Part shown: piece after piece, positions 8,595 through 16,775 of the stretch
Layout: every line of letters starts with the position of its first letter
Position numbering within the stretch: the first letter of the stretch is position 1
Source: AP-15 sp963703665
Lineage (GTDB): Bacteria; Pseudomonadota; Alphaproteobacteria; ATCC43930; CGMCC-115725
Length of the DNA stretch: 64,000 bases
Reading direction: 5' to 3'
Assembly: GCA_963703665.1 (NCBI GenBank)
Contig: CAVPFB010000004.1
Coordinates: 434,001-498,000 of the forward strand
The notes under the pieces: model-generated
Told to the model about the DNA's origin: nothing
The model's database searches: none
What the model saw: only the letters and a program-made list of their open reading frames with translations
Position numbers and translations under genes: made by a program

Positions 8595-9230
8595 TCACTC
8601 TGAAAAATTGGCTGCCGAGACCAGGTCGATAAAGTCCGGACACTCGAACCCATGGACGTGTCTTCGCACGGCCTCGCTCATCCACGTCAATGCCACCGAG
8701 GGCGGGTCTTTCTGTTCGCGCGAGAACAGGGCGTCGACGAAGACCTTCTTGAAGTTGTCGCGCGGCAGCGCTTCGATCGTCTGTGCGACCACTGTCGGCG
8801 GCAGCTTCTCGAGCCCGAGGCCCATCACATCGATGGACGCCCCGATATGGACAAGGGCGACTTCCGGGGCGCGGCGGAGAGCAATGCCGTTTGAGGTATG
8901 CAGCGCGATCGCCTCCCAAACGGCCGCGCTCCGCTCCGCTGCGACGCCTTTGCCTAAGAGGAACTTTTCCGCCGCGTCCGCGCCCACGACCTCGAAGCGA
9001 CCCGCCAGGGCGCCGAACCGCTCGGTCAAGCCGAGATCGTGCAGGGCACCTCCAAGAAAGAAGAGTTCTTCATCGAAACCGATCCTTTCCGCCCGGGCGG
9101 CAAGGCCGCCGAAAACAAAGGTTCTCAGGACATGTTTATAGATTGACGCGTGGCTTTCTTTTTTGACCAGGTCCAGCGCTGCGACAGCGAGCCTGCTGTC
9201 CGGTATCCTGATTCCCGCGATTTCACGCAT
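8595..9230 (-). CDS. HD domain-containing protein
   Basis: 211 residues from ATG 9230 (MREIAGIRIPDSRLAVAALDLV). A longer reading from a TTG at 9272 is possible but would run into the preceding gene. The HD metal-binding pattern is IYKHVLRTFVFGGLAA, then FFLGGALHDLGL (the HD pair) and AIALHTSNGIAL. Family members include phosphohydrolases and cyanamide-hydratase-like enzymes; the substrate cannot be told. It is the last gene of the minus-strand adh, gfa, aldehyde dehydrogenase series and ends 59 bases from the IS5-family inverted repeat. Confidence 0.8.
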   Translation of the reverse strand: MREIAGIRIPDSRLAVAALDLVKKESHASIYKHVLRTFVFGGLAARAERIGFDEELFFLGGALHDLGLTERFGALAGRFEVVGADAAEKFLLGKGVAAERSAAVWEAIALHTSNGIALRRAPEVALVHIGASIDVMGLGLEKLPPTVVAQTIEALPRDNFKKVFVDALFSREQKDPPSVALTWMSEAVRRHVHGFECPDFIDLVSAANFSE

Positions 9231-9261
9231 GCTATCTTTTCGTGCTCGAAAGCTGACCGCC

Positions 9262-10639
9262 TCAATATTCAAACCACTGTTGCAGCGCTTGGTTCTTCTC
9301 GTCGATGAAGGGCGAGTACAGATGTTCGATCGCGACGTCGGGCGGGGAGATCAATATCGACTTGGCGTGCGTGAGCGCGTCGAAGCCATACTTTCCGTAG
9401 TAGTGGCCCATCCCAGCCAACCCGGTACCGCCAAACGGCATGGTTTCGACGAACAGGTGAACGTTCACCAAGTTCACCCCGCCCCGCCGTAGGAGAGCTC
9501 GCCGATGAACCGGTCGATGGTCTTCTGGGTGCGGCTGAACACGAAGCCGGCAAGCGGTCGCGGCGTTGCCGCAATCCGCTCGAACGCCTCGTTGAGGGAG
9601 TTGTAGGTCAGGATCGATAAGACCGGCCCGAAGACTTCGTCCGCCATGACGTTGTCAACCCACGTGACGGGATAAAGAAGCGTGGGATCGAGGTAGTGCG
9701 CTTCCGGATCGGACTTGCCGCCGGCGATCACCTTGGCGGGGTCGATGAGCGAGGCCAGCCGATCGACCGCATGCGCATTGATGATGCGCGAATAGTCGGA
9801 ATTGGATTTCGGGTCTTCACCAAATAGCTCGACCAGCGCCTTCTTGGCTTCTGCGACAAAATCCTCTGCGACGAACTCGTGGACATAGGCGTAGCCCGGC
9901 GAGGTGCACCATTGCCCGCCCCAAGCCATCGCGCCCAAACGATTTTCTTCGCAGCGTCGGGAATGTTTGCGGTTTCGTCCACAAGCGCCGGGTTCATCCC
10001 GCCGAGTTCGAGTAGGACGGGGGTAAGGTTTTCCGCGGCGGCCCGCGCGACGATCTTCCCGACAAGAGTGCTGCCGGTGAAAAAGATGAAATCGAACTTC
10101 AGTTTCAAAAGTTCAGTGTTTTGCTCCTTGCCGCCGGCGACCGAGGTCACGGCGCTCGGATCGAAATACTGCGGGATAAGCTCGAGCAGTACCTTGGTCG
10201 TCGCCACGAGCGCTTCACTGAGTGTGAGAATACAGGTGTTGCCGGCCGCGAGTGCCGCGAGCGCCGGGCGGATCAACAAGAGCAACGGTCCATTGAACGG
10301 GCCGATGATCGGTGCCACGCCGTAAGGCTCGCGGTGAATCATCCCTTTGTGGCCGGTTTCGGCCAGGAAACGCGGCACCGGCGCTTCGACCGGCTTCATC
10401 CACTCCTTTAGCTGGCTCTTCTGGACCTCCACCTCGCCCGCGGATGCCTGGGTCTCGAAAATGTATTCCTGCGAGGCGGTCTTGAAGTCTTCGGCCATCG
10501 CCCCCTGAAAGCGCCGCTCGTTCTCTCTGATCATGCGGGCCATGCGGTCGAGTTGGTCGACGCGCCATTGGTAGCTGCGCGTGACACCCGAGGCGAAAAG
10601 CGCCTTCTGCGCATCGAAGGTGTCCTGGAACCGATTCAT
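9262..10639 (-). pseudogene. Coniferyl-aldehyde-type dehydrogenase, two frameshifts
   Basis: An NAD(P)-dependent aldehyde dehydrogenase oxidising an aldehyde to its acid. Residues from MNRFQDTFDAQKALF at 10639 run through REPYGVAPIIGPFNGP, FDFIFFTGSTLVGKIVARAA and LTPVLLELGGMNPALVD (general-base Glu). Near 9935 a G is missing; the next frame gives GGQWCTSPGYAYV (nucleophile Cys) and MADEVFGPVLSILTYNSL. At about 9478 a second G-run loss shifts to VNLVNVHLFVETMPFGGTGLAGMGHYYGKYGFDALTH, the usual C-terminus. Repaired it is about 460 residues, normal for the coniferyl aldehyde dehydrogenase group. Both lesions are in G runs, so an intact gene in the cell is plausible. Confidence 0.85.
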
Positions 10640-10746
10640 AGGGGTTCACCTCAAAGCTCTGGATTGGCTTCGATTTGCTTGGCGCCGAGAACCGGACTGA
10701 CCCAGGGTCTGCGCCGGCGCACGAATAGCTCCCACACCAGGGGGAA

Positions 10747-11085
10747 TCATTCGTTGGAATCGAGGGTCCCAGCCTTGACCATCATCAGATCCGGGGTCAG
10801 GTCGGGCTCGGTGGTCAGCGGTGAACCGCAGCGCGGGCAGTAGCGGCGCAACACCCTGAGCCCACTCGTCCCGATATCGTCGCAAACCGCCGTTTCCCCA
10901 GCGATTGTCATCGCACTTCGGTGGATGAAGATGATTGTCGAGAAGGCGCTGCCGGATTGTGGCCGGCATCTGTCACAATGGCAAAGGCCGTCCACCATCG
11001 GCCGTTCGGTGATTGTGTAGGAGACCGCGCCGCACATGCAGCGGCCCGTTAGCGTGTCCGGGACTTGGGGTGCGTCGTCGCTCAT
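10747..11085 (-). CDS. GFA family protein (Gfa-like CENP-V domain), probably cut short by a stop codon
   Basis: 112 residues. TLTGRCMCGAVSYTITERP, then GLCHCDRCRPQSGSAFSTII and RRYCPRCGSPL, supply the zinc-binding cysteines of glutathione-dependent formaldehyde-activating-type proteins. The ORF ends at TGA 10749-10747. Reading on in the same frame gives 32 more residues (FPLVWELFVRRRRPWVSPVL) to TGA at 10651, and a PWV motif near the end is typical of this family. The early stop may therefore be a mutation or error of a TGG codon. The gene lies 38 bases downstream of adh and just before the aldehyde dehydrogenase, which suits a role in aldehyde handling. Confidence 0.85.
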   Translation of the reverse strand: MSDDAPQVPDTLTGRCMCGAVSYTITERPMVDGLCHCDRCRPQSGSAFSTIIFIHRSAMTIAGETAVCDDIGTSGLRVLRRYCPRCGSPLTTEPDLTPDLMMVKAGTLDSNE

Positions 11086-11123
11086 GGCTCTCCTTTCGAC
11101 ATTGAGGCCGCAGTCGGCGGCGC

Positions 11124-12149
11124 TCAGGTCATCGTCAGAACCATCCTGAAGCGGGCTTGTCCGGACATCATTTTCGCGTAGGCCTCCGGGGCCCGCTCGA
11201 GCGGCATAGTCTCGACCATGGCGGCGACGTCGCTGAGCGCGCTGAACCTGAGCGTCGCGTCGCCGGCCGCCGGGGTTCCCGTCAGGGCTCCCGCGACACC
11301 AAGGCTCTTGAACAACAGTTCAAACGCCGACAGCTCGATTGGCTCATCGGTGGCGCCCAGCGAGATGACCACGCCGCCGCGTCGCAAGCCCTTGACGGCC
11401 GCGGCAACCGCCTTACCGCCCGAGGCGGTGACCAACACCACCTGCGCGCCACCACGCTCCTGGAGCGCCTTGGCGATATCCGTGACGGCGCTGTCGACGT
11501 AATGATGCGCGCCCAATTTCTTCGCCAGCTCGGCCTTGTCACCGCCGCCGCGATCGATCGCGATCACCTCGAAGCCCATGTGGCGAGCGTATTGCACGCC
11601 AAGGTGACCCAGCCCGCCGACCCCAAGCACCGCGACCAAGTCTCCCGCCCTTGCCGGCGAATTTCGCAACGCGCTGAAGGTCGTTAGGCCGGCGCATAGC
11701 AAGGGCGCGGCATCGACCGATGAGAGCTCGTCCGGCACGGCCATCAGGCTGCTCGCCTTCGCGATCATCACCTCGGCATAGCCGCCGTTCTGCTGCACTC
11801 CAGTGAAGCCCTGGTTTACGCAGTTCACAAGGTCGCCGTCTCGGCAGTATTCGCAATGCCCGCAGCTGCCGCCGAGGAAGCCGACGCCGACGCGTTGACC
11901 CATCACCCAGCCTTCCACCCCCTCGCCGACCAGATCGATCCGTCCTACGACCTCGTGGCCGGGCACCCTCGGCCATTCGATCGGCAAGATCCCCTCCACC
12001 GTCGCGGAATCCGAATGGCACACGCCGCAGGCCTCAACGCGGATGCGGACATACCCCGCCGACGGGTCAAGCAGCGGCTTTTCGGTCAGCTCCAGCTTGC
12101 CCGGACCAACAGCATGGACGGCCCGATACGTTTTCTCGGCCCCGGGCAT
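11124..12149 (-). CDS. Zinc-dependent alcohol dehydrogenase (AdhP-like)
   Basis: 341 residues, a medium-chain dehydrogenase/reductase interconverting alcohol and aldehyde with NAD(H). The catalytic zinc ligands are in VEACGVCHSDSATVEG and VPGHEVVGRI. The structural zinc loop is CGHCEYCRDGDLVNC. The Rossmann motif is VLGVGGLGHLGVQYA at about residues 170-184. It resembles AdhP/AdhA of bacteria. It is first in a minus-strand operon with GFA, aldehyde dehydrogenase and HD genes, and divergent from a GlxA-type regulator across a 116-base gap that must hold both promoters. Confidence 0.92.
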   Translation of the reverse strand: MPGAEKTYRAVHAVGPGKLELTEKPLLDPSAGYVRIRVEACGVCHSDSATVEGILPIEWPRVPGHEVVGRIDLVGEGVEGWVMGQRVGVGFLGGSCGHCEYCRDGDLVNCVNQGFTGVQQNGGYAEVMIAKASSLMAVPDELSSVDAAPLLCAGLTTFSALRNSPARAGDLVAVLGVGGLGHLGVQYARHMGFEVIAIDRGGGDKAELAKKLGAHHYVDSAVTDIAKALQERGGAQVVLVTASGGKAVAAAVKGLRRGGVVISLGATDEPIELSAFELLFKSLGVAGALTGTPAAGDATLRFSALSDVAAMVETMPLERAPEAYAKMMSGQARFRMVLTMT

Positions 12150-12265
12150 TCACCTCTCCCATTGTCGCGCGGAGAGCGCTTTGAGATGCGAAGCCTGGAG
12201 TTAAGCCCTTCCCATCGCTGTCTCATATGTCGTATTTGCCACCTTTCAGGACATAGAGAACGCTA

Positions 12266-13201
12266 ATGCATCGCGTCGGGTTTGTGACGTTCGCCGGTTT
12301 TGGAGCGATGGGGCTCGCGGGGCTCAGTGCGTTCGAAACCGCAAACCTCACCAATGGGGAACAAGTCTACGAGATCACGCTCCTCTCCGAGACCGGAGGC
12401 CTCGTGCCCTGCTCGACGGGGTTCTCGGTCATGACCGAACCATTCACAGACACCGTATTCGACACCTTAATCGTCGGAGCAACGCCGCGTCTCGACGACC
12501 CGATGCTCGGTGTCGTGGCCTTCATCCGACAAAGCCTGAAGACCGCGCGGCGCGTTGCCGGGCCCTGCACCGGTGCGTTTCTGCTTGCCGCGGCTGGCGC
12601 GCTGAACGGTCGTAGAGCTACCACTCACTGGCTGTTCTCGCGCGAGCTTGCAGCGCGCTATCCGGAGCTCACACTGGATGTGGATCGCATCTACATCGTT
12701 GATGGCCCGATCTGGACATCGGCAGGCGTGACCGCGAGTATCGATCTCACCCTGGCGATGGTGGAGAAAGATCTCGGTGCCGAGATCGCCCGCGAGGTCG
12801 CCCGCAAAATGGTGGTCTACCATCGCCGCGCCGGCGGCCAGTCGCAGTTTTCAACCCTGCTGGAACTAGAGCCCAAGTCCGACCGCATTCAACGGGCTCT
12901 GGATTACGCAGGCCGAAACTTGAAAAAACCGCTTTCGGTAGACGAGCTGGCCACGGCGGCGGCATTAAGCCCGCGGCAATTCAGCCGGGCATTTCGCGCT
13001 GAGACAGGCCAGTCGCCGGCGAGAGCGATCGAGCACCTGCGCGTCGAAGCTGCTCGCGTGCTGATCGAACAGGGCCGCCACGCCGTGGACGCAATCGCCG
13101 AGCAGGCCGGTTTTGGCAACCGCGAGCGCATGCGCCGCGCTTTCTTACGAACGATCGGCCAGCCGCCGCAGACAATTCGGCGAAATTCCAGGGCCATGTG
13201 A
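12266..13201 (+). CDS. GlxA family transcriptional regulator (DJ-1/PfpI + AraC)
   Basis: 311 residues. Residues 1-185 form a DJ-1/PfpI-like domain, with GPCTGAFLLAAAGALNGRRATTHW around the nucleophile elbow. The C-terminal 95 residues form the AraC helix-turn-helix pair (VDELATAAALSPRQFSRAFRAETGQSPARAIEHLRVEAAR and AIAEQAGFGNRERMRRAF). Such regulators sense small metabolites and often control a divergent dehydrogenase operon, as suggested here for adh, gfa and the aldehyde dehydrogenase. The ligand is unknown. Full length. Confidence 0.93.
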   Translation: MHRVGFVTFAGFGAMGLAGLSAFETANLTNGEQVYEITLLSETGGLVPCSTGFSVMTEPFTDTVFDTLIVGATPRLDDPMLGVVAFIRQSLKTARRVAGPCTGAFLLAAAGALNGRRATTHWLFSRELAARYPELTLDVDRIYIVDGPIWTSAGVTASIDLTLAMVEKDLGAEIAREVARKMVVYHRRAGGQSQFSTLLELEPKSDRIQRALDYAGRNLKKPLSVDELATAAALSPRQFSRAFRAETGQSPARAIEHLRVEAARVLIEQGRHAVDAIAEQAGFGNRERMRRAFLRTIGQPPQTIRRNSRAM

Positions 13202-13245
13202 TCGTACGTCTGAGCACTCATCGACCGGGTGTCCGATATCTTTCA

Positions 13246-13330
13246 ATGTCCGAAACGGGGCATGAAGACCAGTTCTCGCCACCGAGGCCGAATGGCCGGT
13301 GTCGGTTGGGTGACGCGACCTTCGCCGGGA
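13246..13330 (+). repeat. Dispersed degenerate repeat, copy B
   Basis: It shares the exact 18-mer CGGGGCATGAAGACCAGT (13256-13273) with copy A at 1305-1322, plus weaker downstream similarity. It sits in the 180-base gap between the GlxA gene and the DUF2493 gene. A short reading MSETGHEDQFSPPRP can be made but is not credible as a gene. Confidence 0.55.
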
Positions 13331-13383
13331 TCGGCAGCAAGGAGGATTGGTGCCGAGAAAGGAAGACGATCGAGAAACGGCGC

Positions 13384-14504
13384 CTAGGCGCCGCCCTCGC
13401 TGAACCGCCACACCGGGATGCCGAGCTTCCTGGCCTTGTCGGCGAGGTTGGCGGAGATGCCGGAGCTGGGGAAGACCACGACGCCGATCGGTCAGGAGTT
13501 CGAGCATCTGGTCGTTGCGCTTGAACGGCGCCGCATTGCGGTGCCGGGTCCAATCGGGCTTGAAGACAACCTGTGCGACCTTGCGATTGTCGGCCCAGCA
13601 GGCGGCGATGCGCTCAGCTCCGCGCGGACTGCCACCATGCAGCAGCATCATGTCGGGGCGCTTGGCGCGAACCTTGTCGAGCGTGGCCCAGATGCGCTGG
13701 TGATCGTTGCAGTCGGTGCCGCCGTGAAGGCGATGCGGGTTCCGGCGGGCGCCAGGACTTCCGTGTCGGCGCGTCTGCGGGCGGCGAGGAATTCGCGGCT
13801 GTCGATCATCGAGGCGGTTAGAGTCCGGTGGTTGACCATCGACCCGATGCGCGGGCGCCAATTGGTGCCGGTCGCCGCTTCGAACAATTCGGCGCTATGC
13901 TCGCGGAAGAACTCGAAAGCGTTACGCCGTTCGATGAGGCTGATGCCCTGGCCGATCAGGCGTTCGAGCTCGACCGACTTGACCTCGGAGCCATCCTGCT
14001 CATTCTGGCTCTTGCGCTGTGCCTGCTCGTTGCTTTCTAGCTCGCCTTCGATGCGGTCGATTTTGCGATGGAACAGGTTGACCAAGGACCAGAGCAGATC
14101 GGGGAGATCGTCCTCCAGGCGCGTGTCGTTCAGCATGGAGCTAAGAGCAGCGACCGCGGCGTCGAGGTGCCTCTCGACGGCGTCGGCTTCGGGCAGTGGC
14201 CGCCGGGCGACGCCGCACGGGTGCGCATGGCACCGCCGAATTTGCGCAGAAACAGCACCTGCGCCGCTTCGCTGGCTTCGTAGGCGTCCTTCCACACCCA
14301 GGCGCCCTCGGCATCGGAGGCTCCGAAGGCCGCCTCCATCGCCGAATGCAAAGCGCGGGTGTCGAGCGCGCGGCCTTGCCCGAGTAATTGGGCGAGCGCG
14401 GTCGCGGCCTCGAAGAGCCCCCAGGTCTTGTCTGGGGCAACGGAGGTTGCGAACAGCGGAAGGGTCGCCGAAGACAGCGCCGCGGCGGAAGGAGTGGTGA
14501 GCAT
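13384..14504 (-). pseudogene. DUF2493 (SLOG-fold) domain protein, several frameshifts
   Basis: From MLTTPSAAALSSATLPLF at 14504, with GGAGAA upstream as ribosome site. The N-terminal part runs to about 14185. The next frame gives RHLDAAVAALSSMLNDTRLEDDLPDLLWSLVNLFHRKIDR and a long charged helix to ATGTNWRPRIGSMVNHR. The following frame holds the DUF2493 core (GGTDCNDHQRIWATLDKVRAKRPDMMLLHGGSPRGAERIAACWA). The last part, GVVVFPSSGISANLADKARKLGIPVWRF, ends at TAG 13384. At least three shifts occur. Such proteins occur on alphaproteobacterial plasmids and integrative elements; a nucleotide-ligand role is suggested only by fold. Together with the next gene it marks a plasmid-like remnant. Confidence 0.75.
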
Positions 14505-14599
14505 CGGGAGGTTCTCCGGAAAGCGGGGGCGGGGCCGATCCGCGAAGCGCTCTCTTTCCCTTCCCGGATCTCACCTCCGGGCCACGGCCCTTTCCCTCT

Positions 14600-14974
14600 T
14601 CATGGCTCGACGTGGCGCTTGATCAGGCGGGCGAGATCTGACGGCCGGTGCAGCAGATCGAGCGCAGCGAAATTGTTGCGGCCGCCGGTGTAGTCGCGCC
14701 GGCCCACGCAGGTCCGGAACAGGATGCCGGTGTCACTGCCGGTTGCCGGTTGGCTCACCTGCACATAGAGGCGATCAGCATGGATCGTCGCTTCACCGGA
14801 TACGGCAATACCTCCCTCGTTCCTGCGAAGGTCATAGTCGTTTGGAGCGAGGCCGACGGCGTCGGCCAATTCGAGGAGCCGGCGGCGGGCCTCGCGGTGA
14901 AAGCGTTGCTTGCGATCAGCGTCGCAGGCAACGCGTTTGCGGAAATCGAATAGGATGGTGGATGCGTTCGGCAT
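14600..14974 (-). CDS. Hypothetical protein of plasmid/ICE type
   Basis: 124 residues beginning MPNASTILFDFRKRVACDADRK, with GGAG eight bases before the ATG. No known catalytic motif is visible. The central part (ADRLYVQVSQPATGSDTGILFRTC) and GRRDYTGGRNNFAALDLLHRPSDLARLIKR look like a small folded domain. Similar proteins accompany DUF2493 genes on large plasmids and integrative elements of alphaproteobacteria, recalled from general knowledge and not searched. It is intact although its neighbour is frameshifted. The 147 bases between it and the IS1380-family end hold no gene. Confidence 0.6.
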   Translation of the reverse strand: MPNASTILFDFRKRVACDADRKQRFHREARRRLLELADAVGLAPNDYDLRRNEGGIAVSGEATIHADRLYVQVSQPATGSDTGILFRTCVGRRDYTGGRNNFAALDLLHRPSDLARLIKRHVEP

Positions 14975-15121
14975 GGGGGGATGCTCCGGGAGCGCGGGGT
15001 TGCCGCCCCTCGGAGCCGGTCCAGGAGGCGGAAGCCCGGCGGAACGCTCTTTTCCGGCGGGCTCACCCGTCTCGCTGCCGCCCTTTCCCTCTTGCCGAGA
15101 TGCCGGGCGCGGACGTGCCCC

Positions 15122-16767
15122 TAGCCCGGATATCTCACCGCGCGGCTGCTGAGGTTGGATGTTCCGCGGGCAGCTTGGTTGTCGGCGTTTTGGGACCGAG
15201 GGCTGCTGTTTTGAGCCTGATTGAGGCGCGGTTGAGCGGTCGCGGACTGTGCGACGGCGCGGGGTTATGTGGCTCGCGGTTTCTGGTTGGTCAGCGGGCG
15301 GCACCCGCGAGTCGGGCATGGGCCAATCGGAACTCGTGCGGCCACGGGCAGCCGGATGCCATGGCGACGTGGACGCGGCGGACGCTGATCCGCACCAGGG
15401 CGCCGATTTTGAGCAGCACCAAGCGGATGGTGCGGCAAGTGGCGGCGGCGAACTGGGTGTGGGCGAAGCCGATCCGGCGCACCGCGCAGAGCAGCACATA
15501 GGCCATCGAGGCGAACCATGGGCGCAGCTGGTTGGCGCGCATGGTCGCGGCGGACGTCCGGTCGGCGAAGAGGTCGAGCTGGCATTCCTTGATGCGGTTC
15601 TCCATCTCGCCGCGCGCGCAATAGACCGTCTCGTAGAGGTCGCGCGCCCCGGCCGCTTTGGGCTTGAGGCTGGTGACGACGAAACGCGGGTTGGGGTCGC
15701 CCTTTGTGCATTCGGCCTTGCCGATGACCCGGCGCCGTCGGCTCCCACTCTCGAGCGTGGTCCCCATGAAGTCGCGGAAGCGGCGCGCCGGGTGGCCGGT
15801 GGCTTTGCTTTCCGCGGCCGCCTCGGCCAATTCGGCGCCGATCTCGACTTCCAGACGCGCATTTCGGGCCAGGCCGAACAGGTAATCGACCCGGTTCGCC
15901 TCGCACCACGCCATCAGCGCCTCGCGGGCAAAGCCGGAATCGGCGCGCCGCAACACCCGCACGCGCGGCCAGCGCGCCCGGACCTGGGCGACGATCCGGG
16001 CCACTTCCTCGATTGATCCGGCCGCGCCGTCGATGTTGGAACGCCGCAGCCTGGCCGCCAGCAAGTGGCGGCCGCAGAAGACGTAGAGCGGCAGGTAGCA
16101 AGAGCCATCGTAATAGCCGTGAAAGAACCGGCCCTCTTGATGACCGTGGACCGGGTCGTCGGTGGCGTCGAGGTCGAGGATGATCTGCCGGGGCGCCCGC
16201 TTGTGCGCTTCCACGAAGAGCTCCACGAACAGCCGCTCGATCGCCGCCGGATCGTGGGCGATCTTGTGGTAGCGGGTCGGCTCCGGCCGGCTCAGTTCGA
16301 GGCGGTTCAGCGTCGATTTCCCGGCCAGCGGCGCGCAGTCCGAACGCCGCGCCGCCAGCTTGCCGGCAAGCACCGCCATCACCGGGTCGTGGCGCAGCTG
16401 GTCATGATCGCTCACATCCTCGTGGCCCAGCGCGATCCCGAACACCCGCTGGCCGACCAGCGTCGCCACCTCATGCTCGACCAGATCCGGCCTGCGGGCA
16501 TCGACAAAGCACGACGCGAACCGGTCGACCAGGCCGATCGCCCGGTCGCTCGCACCCAACAGCAGCGCGCCGGCATCCGAGGTCATCGCTCCACCAGCAA
16601 AATCGGCCGCCACGCGACGCCCTTCCACCGGTGCAAAAAGCATCGTCGTCGGGTTACACTCTGTGGGCATCGGGGACCTCCTCTGTAACCGGATAAGCCT
16701 TTGTCACAGAAGAATTATCCCTCGTTCAGAGCCCCGATGCACCAACCTCCGTGAGATATCCGGGCTA
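15122..16767 (-). mobile_element. IS1380-family insertion sequence
   Basis: The ends are inverted repeats TAGCCCGGATATCTCAC, at 15122 on the plus strand and ending at 16767 on the minus strand, 17 of 17 matching. The element is about 1.65 kb with one intact transposase gene, the normal size for the family. A target duplication is not certain because the bases next to the repeats (CTA on both sides) are compatible with more than one element boundary. Its right end abuts a truncated glycosyltransferase-like gene. Confidence 0.85.
15291..16670 (-). CDS. IS1380 family transposase
   Basis: 459 residues, intact. The DDE core includes RQIILDLDATDDPVHG (first aspartate), VRVLRRADSGFAREALMAWCE (second aspartate) and ENRIKECQLDLFADRTSAATM (catalytic glutamate in the family's YREKE-like region). 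The N-terminal MTSDAGALLLG motif is also typical. It is the only gene of the element and reads from MPTECNPTT at 16670, about 97 bases inside the right inverted repeat. With intact ends and gene the element may still be mobile. Confidence 0.95.
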   Translation of the reverse strand: MPTECNPTTMLFAPVEGRRVAADFAGGAMTSDAGALLLGASDRAIGLVDRFASCFVDARRPDLVEHEVATLVGQRVFGIALGHEDVSDHDQLRHDPVMAVLAGKLAARRSDCAPLAGKSTLNRLELSRPEPTRYHKIAHDPAAIERLFVELFVEAHKRAPRQIILDLDATDDPVHGHQEGRFFHGYYDGSCYLPLYVFCGRHLLAARLRRSNIDGAAGSIEEVARIVAQVRARWPRVRVLRRADSGFAREALMAWCEANRVDYLFGLARNARLEVEIGAELAEAAAESKATGHPARRFRDFMGTTLESGSRRRRVIGKAECTKGDPNPRFVVTSLKPKAAGARDLYETVYCARGEMENRIKECQLDLFADRTSAATMRANQLRPWFASMAYVLLCAVRRIGFAHTQFAAATCRTIRLVLLKIGALVRISVRRVHVAMASGCPWPHEFRLAHARLAGAAR

Positions 16768-16775
16768 AACCCGCG

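Noticed and set aside
15291..16101. A second transposase in other frames of the IS1380 element
   Set aside because: These frames overlap the intact 459-residue transposase and have no DDE motifs.
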